DNA of 64,000 nt from Pycnopodia helianthoides (GCA_032158295.1 CM063243.1:5960948-6024947), one strand, 5' to 3'. Numbered from the stretch's first letter, positions 22,698 to 35,501 are shown. The notes: generated by a model from the sequence alone, not told the origin. Made by a program: numbers and translations.

Positions 22698-24413
22698 CTA
22701 TGTTTGACAGTGAACAAAGTAAACTAAACTATATCGAAAATGGCAAAAAATTACATCATTCGAAAGATAATTTCACACTTCAAACACTTACTACGCCATC
22801 TTTGACACCAATTACTCATGCAAAGCGTCCCGATGCAATAAACAGAAGCTCCTCGAACTCTCGTTGTTTCTCGAAACACTCTTGCGCGCTCGCTGCATGC
22901 GGTTTTCTATGTGCAAAGAAAATTCGTGATTTGACCTCATTAACGCGGGCGCTGCGGACTGACAGGTACAAGTAGGTTTTCAAATAAAAAATGGGTCTTA
23001 TTTTAATACGTGCCCTACCTTTGAATTGAAGGTCTAATAATATAATAGAGGTCTTTGATGGATTTCTGGAGCAGTTTTATTCAGTCCCTGTATGGGTTTG
23101 AACCATGTAGGGCATTTATAAACAGGTACATTAATAATCTCACGAGAGATTCACAAAAACAAAATACATTTTAAAAAGAGTTGTTGGGTTCAGTAAATCG
23201 GACTAGTTTATGCCCTTTAAAAAAAATACAATGTTGTTGGTGGACCACGGCATATATATATATTTGTATAAAAATTGGTTTCATCTACCATTGACAATAT
23301 TATTGACATGCTGGCAGAGTTTTGTCCTCACTTAACAACAACCCCCCCCCCCCTAATTCGACGGTCCAGTTAAGAGTAAACATTTAACAGAATTCTCACA
23401 ATATGTTAACAATTGTAATAGTTATTACTCTTTATAGTTTTGTGACATTATATACAACAAAACAAACTACAAGTTATGTAATTACATATGCCGAGTGAAA
23501 ACATGTTGTCACCTCAAAATAGCAAAACTATAGTAATATTACCTGAACTCTATCACGACAGAGGGTGGGGTGCAATGTGGCCAACCCCTTAGACATTTTT
23601 GCTCACAACCTTTTAACGGCTAGGTCGATCACTTTACCACATTTTGTCTTTTCCTAAATATTATCTAGGGACATGATCATAAAATAGAATACAAATTAAA
23701 AATTTGACAACTCCTTTATATTGACACCGGTACCTATGTTTTCTGTTTGTTTATTTTTCTTTCTGAAATTAATATACTTTTAGTATACTATTTTCTCACA
23801 AAGTGAGTTGGGTGTGTTGCAATCTGGAAAAGCATTTTGATGATTTTAATGTAGCCATTGATGATTTGGGTTGGTAATTTTTTCGCTTATAATAATTGTG
23901 ACCTTATTTCACAACCAGAACATAAACATTTTATATTGCTGCCATAATTGGAATTCAAGTTAAAATTGTATTGCCTTGTCGTGAAATGGGGTCGCTATGG
24001 ATGTATTTACCCAAAACATTATTTTGAACGCGTTTGTTTGTTACTCGTTGAGTGCAAGTATGTAAAAACAAATATTATTTAGGGACATAATCATATAAAA
24101 GCATTATAAGCATAACAATTCAAATTTGACAACACCTTAATTTTTACCCCGTACTTATGTTTTATGTTTGTATATTTTTATATCTTAAATTATTATTTTT
24201 TGTTTTTAAGTCAATCAGTTTGATCAAAATGATGTATCTTTGCATTGAATTTTGAAAAGCGTTTTACAACATATTAGATATTGTGATTTTGATTTAATCA
24301 GTTTTTTGTAATCAATCGGTTTAATCGATTGATGAATCTTTGTTTTGATTTTTGAATATGTTGTACAACAATAATGACTGCCAGAATTTTTTACATATTT
24401 TGATTTTGATTTT

Positions 24414-25259
24414 TTACTGTTCGCTGTTTCGAAAAATAAGTCCTTTGGCGACCTTTTTAAAAGTTTTGTCCCTCCAGTAATAAATAAAAGTATTAAGCCA
24501 TGAATTGCAGAATCGAAGAATTTCCAACCAAACAGTAACTATTTGGCTGGAATGAATCACCAGTGGATAAACTATAATGGACGGGAACCACGTTACGACG
24601 ATGGTGCCCGTGATGATCAGAAATGTGTGTAAAGATTTCGCGTTAGAGCGACGAAGCTGGGCGTGTACGTCTGCCGCATTCAAACCCACCTCAGCCGCAG
24701 CTATACGCCGAGCCTGAAGGCGAGCTGTCAACAGCAGTTTCACATACAAAGCTATGATGATCAAAGGTGGAACCATGATCAAAGCAAACGCCAGTACTAT
24801 CGCAATTCGCTCCTTCGACTCTGTCAGTGTATAATTTTCAGTCGGGAATGTTAGAATTAAATTACAAGACAACACAAAGCAAGGTATTGTTGCACAAAAC
24901 AAAGTAATAAACACCCGTTTCTTGGTAACAATTGTGTTGAGTCGCATTGGTTGCGACACCGCTATGTAGCGTACAACAGTAATCATCGATAATACAGTAA
25001 GTCCTACCATCTGAAAGAATATAGAAACAAAGTGGAGCGCCTCCTCCTGGATTAACTTCTCAAGTAAACCATTTAAGCCTACAGCCAAGTCAGCAGTTGT
25101 TAAAAACATCATGAGCTGTTTAGTAACATCGTGCATGTCGTGTATGCGATGCAGCACAAGCAATGAGAAAATATTGCTGACTATTATGAAGAAGCAAACA
25201 CTGAGGAGTACATAGCATGAGCCATCATCGAAATAAGCGTTCTTATTTGAGTTATCCAT
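24414..25259 (-). CDS. Single-exon rhodopsin-like GPCR, 281 residues, intact
   Basis: A seven-transmembrane protein in one exon. TM1 is CYVLLSVCFFIIVSNIFSLL, and TM2 has the conserved-type Asp in TTADLAVG. The end of TM3 reads VRYIAVSQP where DRY is usual. TM6 has TWFPSII in the CWxP position. TM7 has SWLNTFIYYWRD in place of NPxxY. A long basic third intracellular loop holds LLTARLQARRIAAAEVGL. The ligand is unknown. At 281 residues it is short for the family, with small N- and C-termini. Echinoderms have large lineage-specific expansions of intronless rhodopsin-type receptors, and this fits one. The start ATGGATAAC is conserved in the broken copy at 29059. Acts at the plasma membrane by inference. 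Confidence 0.85.
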   Translation of the reverse strand: MDNSNKNAYFDDGSCYVLLSVCFFIIVSNIFSLLVLHRIHDMHDVTKQLMMFLTTADLAVGLNGLLEKLIQEEALHFVSIFFQMVGLTVLSMITVVRYIAVSQPMRLNTIVTKKRVFITLFCATIPCFVLSCNLILTFPTENYTLTESKERIAIVLAFALIMVPPLIIIALYVKLLLTARLQARRIAAAEVGLNAADVHAQLRRSNAKSLHTFLIITGTIVVTWFPSIIVYPLVIHSSQIVTVWLEILRFCNSWLNTFIYYWRDKTFKKVAKGLIFRNSEQ

Positions 25260-28230
25260 TCTAAGAATCCAATCAATTCGGACAATGTCTTTAATTAGTC
25301 AGATGGCTATCCATAGATCGGCTTACTCATCAACAACGGACGTGGCTTTCGATAGCAACGGCATGAGATGAGAAGATTGTAGAAGTCTAAAAGATGTCAC
25401 TAGGTGTTTTCTGGACTTGTGGACTCTGTTTGATACCTCACTAAGATAGAAGAATCCCAATCAAGGTAGAAGAAGAAGATGTCAGCAGGACAAGTTGTAA
25501 ACCAAAATGGTTTTCCGACCTGTGACCGTTTGATGATATCCTCAGTGGCGGGAGAGGAGCCAAAGCTGGGTGTTTATGTCGTGCTGTTTCGAACATTAGA
25601 CAATCTTGCAAGAGTTGATCCACGTGCCATCAAATTTTTCTCTGGTCTCCTTACAAGTATGCGAATGATAGTTCAGCCTTGCAAACATGTCAAATCCGGG
25701 AAACTTTTTGCGAAGGTAACTTTAGAAAGCGCCGTGGTCGAAAAATGTTCAGAGTGGCACACCTCAATATCAGCTTCTGCTTCGGTCCCAAATCGAAGAC
25801 GTACTATTTTATTACGAGATACAATACAATAAAATAGCTTTGCCTCGTATGCAAAGATGCCAAGTTACAAGCGAGTGCTGGCCACGCGTGCACTACAGAG
25901 GGCTGCTTCACTTTGCGTTTTCAATGAAAAACAAAACAAAAACAAAACAAAACATACCAAAATATACACTGCTGCTGTCTTTTATAATCTAGATATAGTT
26001 GGCATGGCAACCACATGTCCAAATATTTGTTTACTGCCGCACGCGAGCAAACCTAGTGAGTATTGTCAATGAAAACTATAACTGGCAATGCTAGTTTATT
26101 TTCTCATGAAACTGGATTTATCGGTCTACATTGGGGAAAAAAATATCTCTTCCAATACACTATAAAAGAGCTAGTTTCCGGCAAAGATATTAAATATCTC
26201 TGTTTATGTTCGTTATTATAATGCAAGTTGGCCAGGAAAATTACTGACAATGACAGATTACTTTCTTAATGAATTGAAACCCATTATTTTACTTAAGTAT
26301 CACGTTCCAAAAATCTCCAAACTACCGGTGAAAATAAATCACTCAAAAAGCCTGATTTTTTTTTCTCAGATGCAACAAAGATATCAAACAAAGTGACACT
26401 GATATAAAGAACAAAGAATCAAAGTGATGTAATGATAAAAATGTCAACTCCACCAAATATCGGTAGGGTTTAAAACACGTACAATGATTAGGTTATACTA
26501 AACTAGAATCTCTTGCGGGTAAAGACAATCATTGGGGAGAAGATATTTTCTGGAAAATACTAAAACTACCTTTGAATTTCCAGCGACTTCTAAATACAAT
26601 GACATCATGGAAAGATTTAGTGTCCAGAAAAATCATAGGAGTGACTCATTCACAATGTAACTTAACGTACGTACCTTTTCAAAACAAATTCTTTATGCAA
26701 ATTATTTTATGATTGATATACGAGTCTTTGCAACAAGGTCAATGCAAAATAAGACTCTAAGCTCTCTATAGTAATTTTTGCTTGCGTTCTTGCAGAATAT
26801 CCCGCTCAATGTGTTTTTTTGAAGACATAGCCATACAGGCCATGACCGTGACAATGACACACAGTTACAGAATGAAACGTGGTGAAAACAAAGAACCGAC
26901 CATTAATTCCTTACAGCCTTAGCTTGGTTAAATTGATCTGAATAGAAGAAAAGAAGATGGCTGGCGCCATGACTTTGGTTTATACGAGGTTGTGTAACAG
27001 CGAAGCGGCCTGGTTGATAGTTCACATTATGTACGTCTCATGCTCTAACCAATTGATGAGGGTACACACATGATTGGAAATAGAAAAAACACTTTAAAGG
27101 GACACACTGGCTTACTGTTTCCCTAATTTAGTGATGTGGAATCACAGACAATAATTTTTAGATGGTTGTTGTAAAACGAAAATCATTAAAATATCACGCA
27201 ATTAACGGGAAATGTGAAGAAGAAAAAAAACGCGGTCAAAGGTCAGCGTATACGCTTTTCCAGCCGTTGCAACTGTCAAGCTTACGTGACATTTTAAAGT
27301 ATTTTTTAGTATTTTTGAGTATTGGGACATTGTTGTGAGTAGACTGGTGCTCTGTTTATGTATTAATCATAACAATGGCGAGGCATGAGGATCCAGTCTT
27401 CATATCCACAAAGCAAAAATTCACGTGTAATAAAAAAACGACATAAACACACGTCAGTCTAGTCCGCCACACCAACTTGCAACTTGTAACGTGACAATAT
27501 TTAGGGGATAATAGCTAGGGGTACAGACTAAAACCCTCGTACAACAAAACTTAATTAATGGTCTGGCTCCCTACCCCTCCCAAAAGCCCCGAATTTATGC
27601 CCCGGGGTTTGTCTCTCTAGCCCAACGAGACACGGCACCGGCTGTACTGGACATGCCCCAAAGTTTACGTTCCGCTACCCCCCCCCCCCACGCTGATGTG
27701 CCGTAAAACACGCATCCGTTGTTGCACCGACTATCTGAATGCGAATCTTACGTTCGATTTTTCATCATTATTTACAGCTTGTATCCATAATCTGAATACA
27801 TAGTCTTTTTTGTCAAACACTCACGAATAATTTGTTTATAGAACATTTTAAATTTGGTTCAGTTATTTACTTTTATACGGCTGGAAGTAAAACTAACTCC
27901 GAAGATCACGTAATTTATCCGAACCACATTTTGGTTTGATAAATCACGTGAACTTCGTTTTTTGAAAAATGCCCGAAAACGGCAAAATGTAATGGTTTCT
28001 TTTAGGAACCGTTCTTCTCCATTCCGGGAAGACCTTTAGAGTCATGTTTTAGTCTATGTTGTAGCCCAAATAGCCCAACGAAGCCGGTGTGTCCCTTTAA
28101 GACCTTTCACAATGCCTGCAACTTTAATTAAACAATATTTTTACTAGGGAAATGAATTCATACAGGTAGAATAATGGATTTCAGTCTATTATTTAGCCCA
28201 TTAATGTCAACTTATTTTTCCATGGCAATC
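25260..28230. other. Inner part of the GPCR inverted duplication
   Basis: Between the two receptor copies. 25300-25720 is mirrored by 28560-29000: the plus-strand block ACGTGGCTTTCGATAGCAAC reappears inverted in GTTGCTATCAAAAGCCACGC, and GGTCTCCTTACAAGTATGC reappears inverted in GCATACTTGTAAGGAGACC. These probably are promoter and 5' UTR. The TTGTAAGGAG block, kept in both, could be a 5' UTR splice donor. The centre holds a TTAA element (27094-28100). The 117-codon open frame at 25479-25832 is antisense to the receptor flank and I do not call it a gene. Confidence 0.55.
27094..28100. mobile_element. TTAA-flanked element, AGGGACACACYGG termini
   Basis: About 1 kb with ends TTAAAGGGACACACTGGCTT and AAGCCGGTGTGTCCCTTTAA. 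No transposase frame is visible. It inserted into the spacer of the GPCR inverted duplication. Inner sequence includes a mirrored TCACGT-rich block near 27905-27955. Confidence 0.75.
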
Positions 28231-29058
28231 GCTATAGATGTCAGGCTAAACCTTGTGTGCATGCGCAGTCACCCGTATAACGAGATGGGTTGCCACGCCG
28301 ACAATCTAGCAAAAACAATGTTATGAAAAGAGATTATAAATTAGCAATCGTGTAATCTACGTTATTTCTCATTTCGTTCAAGGTAATGATTTTTTAATCG
28401 CAGTCAAGAAGTGAAGCAGCCGTGGACCACAGTCGCTTAAAATACCCGGTTATTTCCAACTACATGAAAGAAAACTTGTTATCATATCTTGATGTTGGTC
28501 TGCAGAAGACGCTGATAATGAGGTGTGCCATGTGAACATATAGGCCCTACGTCAACCTTTAACGAGTTTCTGATGGTGAACATGAACAAGGTTGAACTAT
28601 TATTAGCATACTTGTAAGGAGACCAGTGACAACTGTGTGGGCACGTTGATGATTCTCTGCAAGTTTGTCGAACGTAGAAATCCCCAGACCGCTTTGGTTC
28701 ACAGGATATTTTAACCTGAGGAGGATACCTTTAAATTGACTGGCAGGAACCCTCCTCTCCCGCCATATGAGGATCATCAATGGTCACAAATGGAAAACCA
28801 TTCGATAACAGCAATTTAAACTACTAGTACTACCAATGACATCTACTTCTACCCTGATTATGAACTTTCTTTCCCGTTGATGATATCTAACGCTATCTCC
28901 TAACCCAGAAAACCTTATAACATCCTATAAAATCTTCAGCAACATCCTATAATCCTCTAATCCCATTCCGTTGCTATCAAAAGCCACGCTCAACATACCA
29001 TACATTGCCATCTTCTAAGATAATATAAATGAATACTAGAGTTACGTCTGATCTTAGA

Positions 29059-29870
29059 ATGGATAACCCAACCGTTTGTTTTGATGGTGATCCGTGCTAT
29101 AAAATCGTCTGTGTTTGCTTCGTCATAATAGTCAGCAACGTCTTCTCATTGCTTGTGCTACATCGCATACACGACATGCACGATATTACTAGAGACCTCA
29201 TGATGGCATTAACAACCGCTGTCGTGGCTGTGGGTTTCTGTGGTTTACTTTCTTATTTACTGGAGGTGTTTGTGCTTTACCAGGTTACTATCTTCTTTCA
29301 GATATCAGGACTTTATGTATTATCGATGATTGCTGTTGTACCCCATAGCGGTGTCGCATCTACTCCGACTCAATGCCATTGTTACCAAGAAACGAGTGTT
29401 CATTACTTTGTTCTGTGCAACAATGCCTTGCTCTATATTGTACAGCTTTAAGATTGCAAACCTAAGTTTGATTTATGGACAGCGGAAAAACAACGAGTCA
29501 GACAAAACAAAATTGATAACATATTTGTGTATGCTTCTGTCGTGGTTCCACCTGTAATCATCATCATTCTGTACATCAAAATGGTGATAACAGCTCGCAA
29601 TCAGGCTCGGCGTATAGCTGCGGCTGAGGTGGGTTTGAATGCGGCAGACGTACACGCTCAGCTTCGTCGCTCTAACGCGAAATCTTTACACACATTTCTG
29701 ATCATCACGGGCACTATTGCCGTAACATGGTTACCGTCCATTATACTTCACAGACTGGTCTATGAACGTGAAGTACATGTTTGGTTTGAAATGTATTAAT
29801 CTACTACTGGAGAAACCAATCTTTTAAAAAGATTGCTAAAAGACTTATTTTGCGAAACAGCCAACAGTAG
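29059..29870 (+). pseudogene. Broken paralogue of the 24414-25259 GPCR
   Basis: Aligns along its whole length with the intact receptor on the opposite strand. It keeps SNVFSLLVLHRIHDMHDITR in frame 1. After about 29339 the match moves to frame 2 (YIAVSHLLRLNAIVTKKRVF), consistent with a net two-base loss where the intact copy reads GTACGCTACATAGC. It returns to frame 1 by about 29527 (VVPPVIIIILYIK, then AEVGLNAADVHAQLRRSNAK). The TM7 coding part has a deletion, leaving TAA at 29797-29799, with the tail IYYWRNQSFKKIAK downstream. An upstream in-frame ATG at 29029 exists, but ATGGATAAC at 29059 is the start shared with the intact copy. Two frame breaks plus the TM7 lesion suggest a true pseudogene. 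Confidence 0.85.
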
Positions 29871-30033
29871 ACATAAAAAGGTTTTTAAAGGCAACAGTAC
29901 AATAAGACTTTTGTTCAAGAATCATTTTCAGTGTTGAAGTGAACTTATCGATTTTCAAATATTTATGATGTTTTTTAAAGTAATTTTTATGACATTTTTT
30001 TGAGAAGTTGGGCAAAATAATTTTTGTATACGT

Positions 30034-30275
30034 GTTTAGCGTCCTGCCTTTTTGAAAAAAGGAAGGAGGGGGGCTTTTTTCAAAAATGGCCGCCCGACAC
30101 ATTTTTCAAGACAACGGCGGGGCTATTTTTCAAGATGGTTGCCAGCTTCTTTTTGTGTGTGTTTTTTCGGTGTACTAAAGTCTAAAAACTACGATCTTAT
30201 TTATTTTTTTCGTCAGAGATTGAAATCCATTGAACGAGGCTGCCTCTAAAAAGGAAGCGGGCGGGGACGCTAAAC
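30034..30275. mobile_element. MITE with GTTTAGCGTCC termini
   Basis: GTTTAGCGTCC at the left is mirrored by GGACGCTAAAC at the right. Internally it repeats TTTTTCAARATGGYYGCC twice (about 30075 and 30125). Confidence 0.65.
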
Positions 30276-32089
30276 ATTTTTGATTTGGCCTCGGGCCTAT
30301 TAGTTTTCGGTGGTGAACTGAAAGAGAAAAACAAATAGTCGATCGTAAATTGCGTTCTAATTATTAAATTTTACTTGTACATTCAAAAGCAGATTAAACC
30401 ATAGCAGATATGTACAAACATTCCAAGTTGCTACAAAATAACCTTACTTGACGGAAAGTGCATAATATCCTGAAGAATCCCGGTAAAAATTTGTGCCAGG
30501 TGTTGCTTTATCTTAAAGAAAAATGTCATGTTTGTATCATTTTAAAGCGATGGTCGGATGGCCATCGTTTGCACGTTTGGGTTTTTGTCAGCCTCAGTTT
30601 GGTCATACCGATTTAAATGTAAGAAAACAAGATGGCTGACACTATGACTTTGGTTCATATGAGCCTCTAAGTGGCGTAACTAGGGCCACAAGGGGAGGGC
30701 ACATCGCCCAATTGTGTCAGTGCCCCGGGTGCTTTTTTTGATTTTTGAGATTTAAAGTCACCAGAGTTAAATGTTTCATTTTGTAGGCTTTTATGTCACA
30801 GCTAGTTTCAATGTTTTTAAAACCATTTCTATTTAAACTCATACAATATAATTGTTTTTTTCTGCCTTCACGTCCGATGATCTTATAACAAAACACATTG
30901 AGAAGGGGCTTGTTTAAGGGGAAATGCAAATGAGAGTACAGTTTTACTGGCAAGAAGTGGCCCTGTGAAAAATGGTGCAGCCTTGTGCCCCCTACTCAAG
31001 TTGTGCCGCTAGCTGTTGTCACAATTCTGTTGTGAAACGGCCTTGCTTGTAGTTTGTATGTGCCCTTATACCAACGTAATGGCCGATGATACACAACGAA
31101 TTTCCATTCAAAACTTCCCCACCGTAGGCAGAAACTCAGTCTGATTAGATTATTTGTTCGCTAGGGAGATGACATACTATGTACACTAATGGGTTTTCAT
31201 GGCAATCCAACTAAAAATACGTAATTGACATTCAAGTTGATTGGAGGTTAGCCTACATCATTGTAGACATACAACAAATTTAGGCCTATTTCTAAATTAC
31301 TACAAAATAACTTACTTGACCATGGGCGTCGATGGGTGGGGGAAGCGGTGGACACATGTCCCCTCCCCGACTTTCTAGACTGGGGGACAGTGTATGTGTG
31401 GATCGATGGCAGTGTATAACGTAGGCCTACGTGTACAACCCCCTCGGGCTCATCTTTGGTTGGCAATGGGTACGAGCGAAAGTTACAAGGTGTGTGAGAT
31501 ATTCAGAGTGAAAAATTGCATATTTTCTGGAGCTAGGTTAATATGTGGGCAAAAGGGCTGGTCCCTGGCGGATTTGAAGAATTTTTGGTGTGTTGAAAAA
31601 TTTTTGGTGTGTTGTGTTTAGTTACCTTCAAATGAAAGGTTGGGGCAATAACTATTGACACATATGCCTATATAATTATTGGGGAAGACAATATGACTTG
31701 TGATTCGTAAAATTGTCCTTTCGACAGTGTTTTGCATTAGCGCACACAATGTACCAAGTGCCGCTCTATTAACACCTCACGCACCACATGCAACAAACCA
31801 GGCTGTGCCAAGGCTAGGCGCCGTGTAACGCTTCCCTTAGTTGACCTCATTTAATTTGTTCAAATGTTGTCTAAAGTTTTTTCTGATTTTTGTTTGGAGA
31901 AAAGAAAGGTTTTGGAACACGCTGTGGCTCTTTTTCTCTGTTTTTTTTTAACCACTAGTAGGAACTTGACAAAAATAATATCTCTTTTTAGGTGTTCGTG
32001 AATGTGCACAAACACCTCTTGTTTGGGGTTTTTGATAATTTTTATCTTCTCCATCTACAGAACTCTTCTCGACAGCATAACTCAAGATT

Positions 32090-32520
32090 GAAGTTTAATT
32101 GAACCACATATTGGATTTTTACAATCTATACATTATCATTATTGGAAAAGTATTTTAACACATGCTACACAGAGTGTGACCTCATTTGACCTTGACTTCC
32201 GGTTCAAAACGGAAAATGCAGTTTTACATTTGAAAAGAATCATAGCTCCTAAACAACTCATTGGCAGTAACAATCTATACACCATCAGAAAGGTCTTTAA
32301 AGACTTGGCAAACGCTACAAAGTTTAAACTGAAAGTTGAACTGAAATATGAAAAAAACTCCATTTAAATAAACACGTGTTTTTTACAATATATACAACAT
32401 CGGTAAGGTCTTTAAAACCTTAACTAATGCTGTACATAATTAAAATATATTTGACCTCGACTTCCGATTCAAACCGGAAGTTGAACTTCAATAATTAGAA
32501 AAATCATAACTCGTAGCTGA
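32090..32520. repeat. Degenerate tandem repeat, about 265-bp unit
   Basis: TTGACCTTGACTTCCGGTTC (about 32185) recurs as TTGACCTCGACTTCCGATTC (about 32451). ACAATCTATACA-like and AAGGTCTTTAAA blocks repeat in the same order. It is non-coding and diverged. Confidence 0.6.
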
Positions 32521-33169
32521 ACCACACGTACATTGGACTGATAGGGTAAAATTTCGTCATCAATTCATTCAAACATCATTTAATGACATCATTTACAAAC
32601 ACCTTGTTTTGTAATTAACAAAAACTGAATTTCGAGTTATACTTCGTGCTATTCTTCAATGATTACCCTTCCAACGTATTAGTGACAGAGATCTGCAAGT
32701 GCCTTCCTTTAGCCCGATGTCTTTTTTGCAGCACTATACAAACAGAACTTCTACACGACATGCCACAACATTCTGGGAACTTCATGCTGGCACCAGCCTA
32801 ACCCAGACGAGTGGTTATCCCTACAGACCGATTATATATTTGAAATATAGAAACATGCTTTTATTAACAAAAGCCCTAATTTAAACAGTGAAGCATATTC
32901 TTTAAACATGCTCGGGAGCATCCAACTTTGATGTATTGTACATATGTGGATGATTTGTTGAGTAGAAGATTGGAACGCATAGTTTAAAAAAAAGTTAACA
33001 GGACGTACAAAGCTATAAAGATGCACGTTGCACTTTGCTGTAAATAACGCTGTTTTCATTTGTTTTATTTGAGCTGAAATGTTTACAAAATAAAGCATTC
33101 ACGTTACTTAACAATGCCTTTATTCAAAAAGGCAAAGTTTTAAATTCACAATAAATTAATAAGCTTATG

Positions 33170-33480
33170 TTCCTATCCCAGGAATTCCCATCTCCAGCAA
33201 GCTATTCCCTGTCACAATGACTACAAGCCATCTCGATCCCCTACCCTCAGATCCAACCATCTCATCAGCCCACTCTGCAACCTCCATACCCCTGGCCCCA
33301 CCAGCCCTCTACACAACTTTATCATGCCCAGTGTCCAGCCAGCCACATCCAAGCAAGATGGCTACTAGTCCATCCTCCCCTACCCTCAAATCCAACCTGC
33401 TCATTATCAACCCACTTGCCAACCTCCCAGCCCATAGCCTAAGTCCTCTACCTGGCCAGATCATCTCATGCCTAGCCAGA
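33170..33480. repeat. C-rich low-complexity block 1 (CCATC/CAGCC)
   Basis: Strongly strand-biased in C with few G. It shares AAGCAAGATGGCTACTAGTC and CTCCCCTACCCTC with a similar block after 33945. The ~460 bp between the two blocks has ordinary composition and looks like an insertion or older flank. Confidence 0.6.
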
Positions 33481-33944
33481 CGTGCAATAATCATTATCGC
33501 TGGTGTCGTCATAAAAGCGTATACAGCAATGGCATCGCTGGTCCGCACGCAAATTCCGTTGACAGCATGGTCTGCGGAGCACAGTTCCTTGGAAATGTCA
33601 GCTTGTTTTAGAAACAAGTACGCAACGTTTAGGCTTTATTTTACAAAAATGATAGAATTTAGGATCCCCTGGATGAATGGAAAGATTATTTAACTGTATA
33701 ATGTAAGATGTTTTTCTCTTTCTTTTATTTTTTCTGTTGTTTTATGAGGTTTTTTTGCGGAGTGGCTTCGCCAAGTCAAAATGCTGTTATGAAGACGCAA
33801 TGTTAACGATCGCATGCATGGTTGCGTAAACGATTGTTTTGTTACCCTATAAATTTTGTGTCTGAATGAAACGAACGGTTACACGTGTAACCGACCAATT
33901 CAGAAACGGTTACACGTTTACAAAAATAACCGTAAACGCACAGG

Positions 33945-34330
33945 CCATCACCCCAGCAAGATGACTAGTCCATTTTCCCTACCCTCACCCCAAGCCATCA
34001 GTCCAACTCCTAAATACCATCATCACAAGTCCATTACCCCTTACATCATTCCAAACCCTCATCACAGCCCACTGGCTCAGCAACTTCCCAGCCCATCATT
34101 CTCACCATTATCTTCAGCCCTCATCCGAACCCACTGGCTGACTGACTCCCCAGCAACCTCCTAGTCCATCATCCCTAATCACCCCCAAGACCTCGGCCAA
34201 GCCCTACTGTCTGACTGACTGCCCAACCCATCACCCCTGCCATCATAAGGAGCCCCCAGCCTATAACCAGCCCAGCCCAGTGGCTGACTGACTGCCCAGC
34301 AGCCTCCCTGACCCCCCTCAGCACTTGGCA
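33945..34330. repeat. C-rich low-complexity block 2 (CCATC/CAGCC)
   Basis: Opens CCAGCAAGATGACTAGTCC, parallel to block 1, and continues with CCCATCA, CAGCCCA and CTGGCTGACTGACT repeats. Confidence 0.6.
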
Positions 34331-35501
34331 GTTTTACTCCCAAGTGCAAGCTCCAAGGCCCTTGGTCAGCCCTCAGATCTGCTAAAAATCCAAGGGAAAC
34401 AATTTTCTAATATTCATTAGGTCAAAAAACCGTTAATTTTTATGAAAGCTCAGTAGCAGCTAGAGCGGTAAGAGAGAGTGCATATACTTAACCCCCGAGC
34501 TCACAGTTCCAGAATTCCAGGAGCTGTGAGCTAGCCCGCTGGGCCAAATCGCTGCTTTAAAACAAATCGTTCGGACGTTATAATATAAACCTTATGATGG
34601 TATAAGGTAAAACAAAAAATAAGAATGGCATGCACCCTTTGACCTATGACCTTTGCATGAGCAAGGAGAGGACAAAGATAATGAAAACATGTGTGTTGGT
34701 GTCAATTGAAAAATTGTTCATTTGTAGAACAACAAAACCATATTACTCTGACTAAAAAAGGTACGTGGATAAAAAGTACAGGTAAAGACTAGACTACAAA
34801 GCATAAAAAGTAATATTTTAACATTCGAAAATTAAAAGTTAAATAATCTTAAAACAATTTAGCAGAGATATTGGTCATTTATTGGAAGTTAAATCAAATT
34901 TACCGTATTTCGACCACGTGGGGCGGTTTCAACGACTAATTTTGTTGCATCAAAGTTAAAGTCGTAGCTTACTTTGACTACCTTTATGTTGTTTTCTTGT
35001 ATAAAAGGCAAAACAATAATCTAAAAAATAAACAAAAACAAAAACAAACCAGTTTGTTTTACTGTTTTGCCCAACGTTGATTTTGCTCACCTTCATGCGG
35101 TCAAAAATACTGCAAATTGCTCAAACATTAGTTACTCGTTTCCCTTGTCAACGTGTCTATCTTTTTTAAGCCAAAATAATATGCATAGTCTCAAAATAAA
35201 CTTTTCATTGCTACATTTCAGTGGCGTAATCAAGGGGCGGGGGGCCGGAGTAGGAGACACCCCATTCACAGTCTTGCCCTCCTCCCATCAGACAAGATGG
35301 GAAATGCACAAAAGAATGGTTAGATACATGAAGTAGCGAATGTATCACTTGGTGGCGCTAGACACGGGGCACGTTCAGAGTTATTTTGAGAGCTTGACAA
35401 AGTACACAAAAAAAAACACTCACCTTCATGCCAGTACGACAGTGTGCGCAGTGCCACCGCTATAGTTACGGACGTCATATGAATTTAAGTCAGTCTTAAT
35501 C

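Larger units (their letters stand above)
20733..23023. mobile_element. Composite element with AAAGGTA(C/G)GG termini
   Basis: The left end TTTAAAGGTACGGTCATC resembles the element at 35799-36250. The right end reads GCCCTACCTTTGAA, which is its inverse. A subterminal pair, CAGTCAGTCCGCAGCGC (about 20852) and GCGCTGCGGACTGACAG (about 22947), supports one element. A second element (21688-22697) is nested in it. The block TTTTGTGTAGTCCAGTCAGGGCGCA occurs twice inside (about 21245 and 21637). Confidence 0.55.
17744..24413. other. Intergenic, mobile-element-rich, no host gene recognised
   Basis: Holds poly-G/C tracts near 18628, 18760 and 18922, a C-rich satellite (19459-19614), a composite element (20733-23023) with a nested element, and an AT-rich stretch (23300-24413) with a diverged duplicated block (about 23640-23760 and 24070-24190). 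Open frames across the C-rich satellite are low-complexity artefacts. Confidence 0.6.
29871..35501. other. Intergenic, repeat-rich, no gene recognised
   Basis: Includes a MITE (30034-30275), degenerate tandem repeats (32090-32520) and two C-rich low-complexity blocks (33170-33480 and 33945-34330). Open frames inside the C-rich blocks, such as 33217-33693, are compositional artefacts. 34440-35500 shows nothing recognisable except that the last part should hold the ARL2 promoter. No TATA box is obvious. Confidence 0.55.

Noticed and set aside
25479..25832. 117-codon open frame upstream of the GPCR
   Set aside because: Antisense to the receptor 5' flank; the mirrored region near 28560-28780 keeps only part of it and no domain is seen.
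33217..33693. 158-codon open frame, Pro/Ser-rich
   Set aside because: It lies in a C-rich low-complexity repeat, is open on both strands, has no domain and runs into unrelated sequence.
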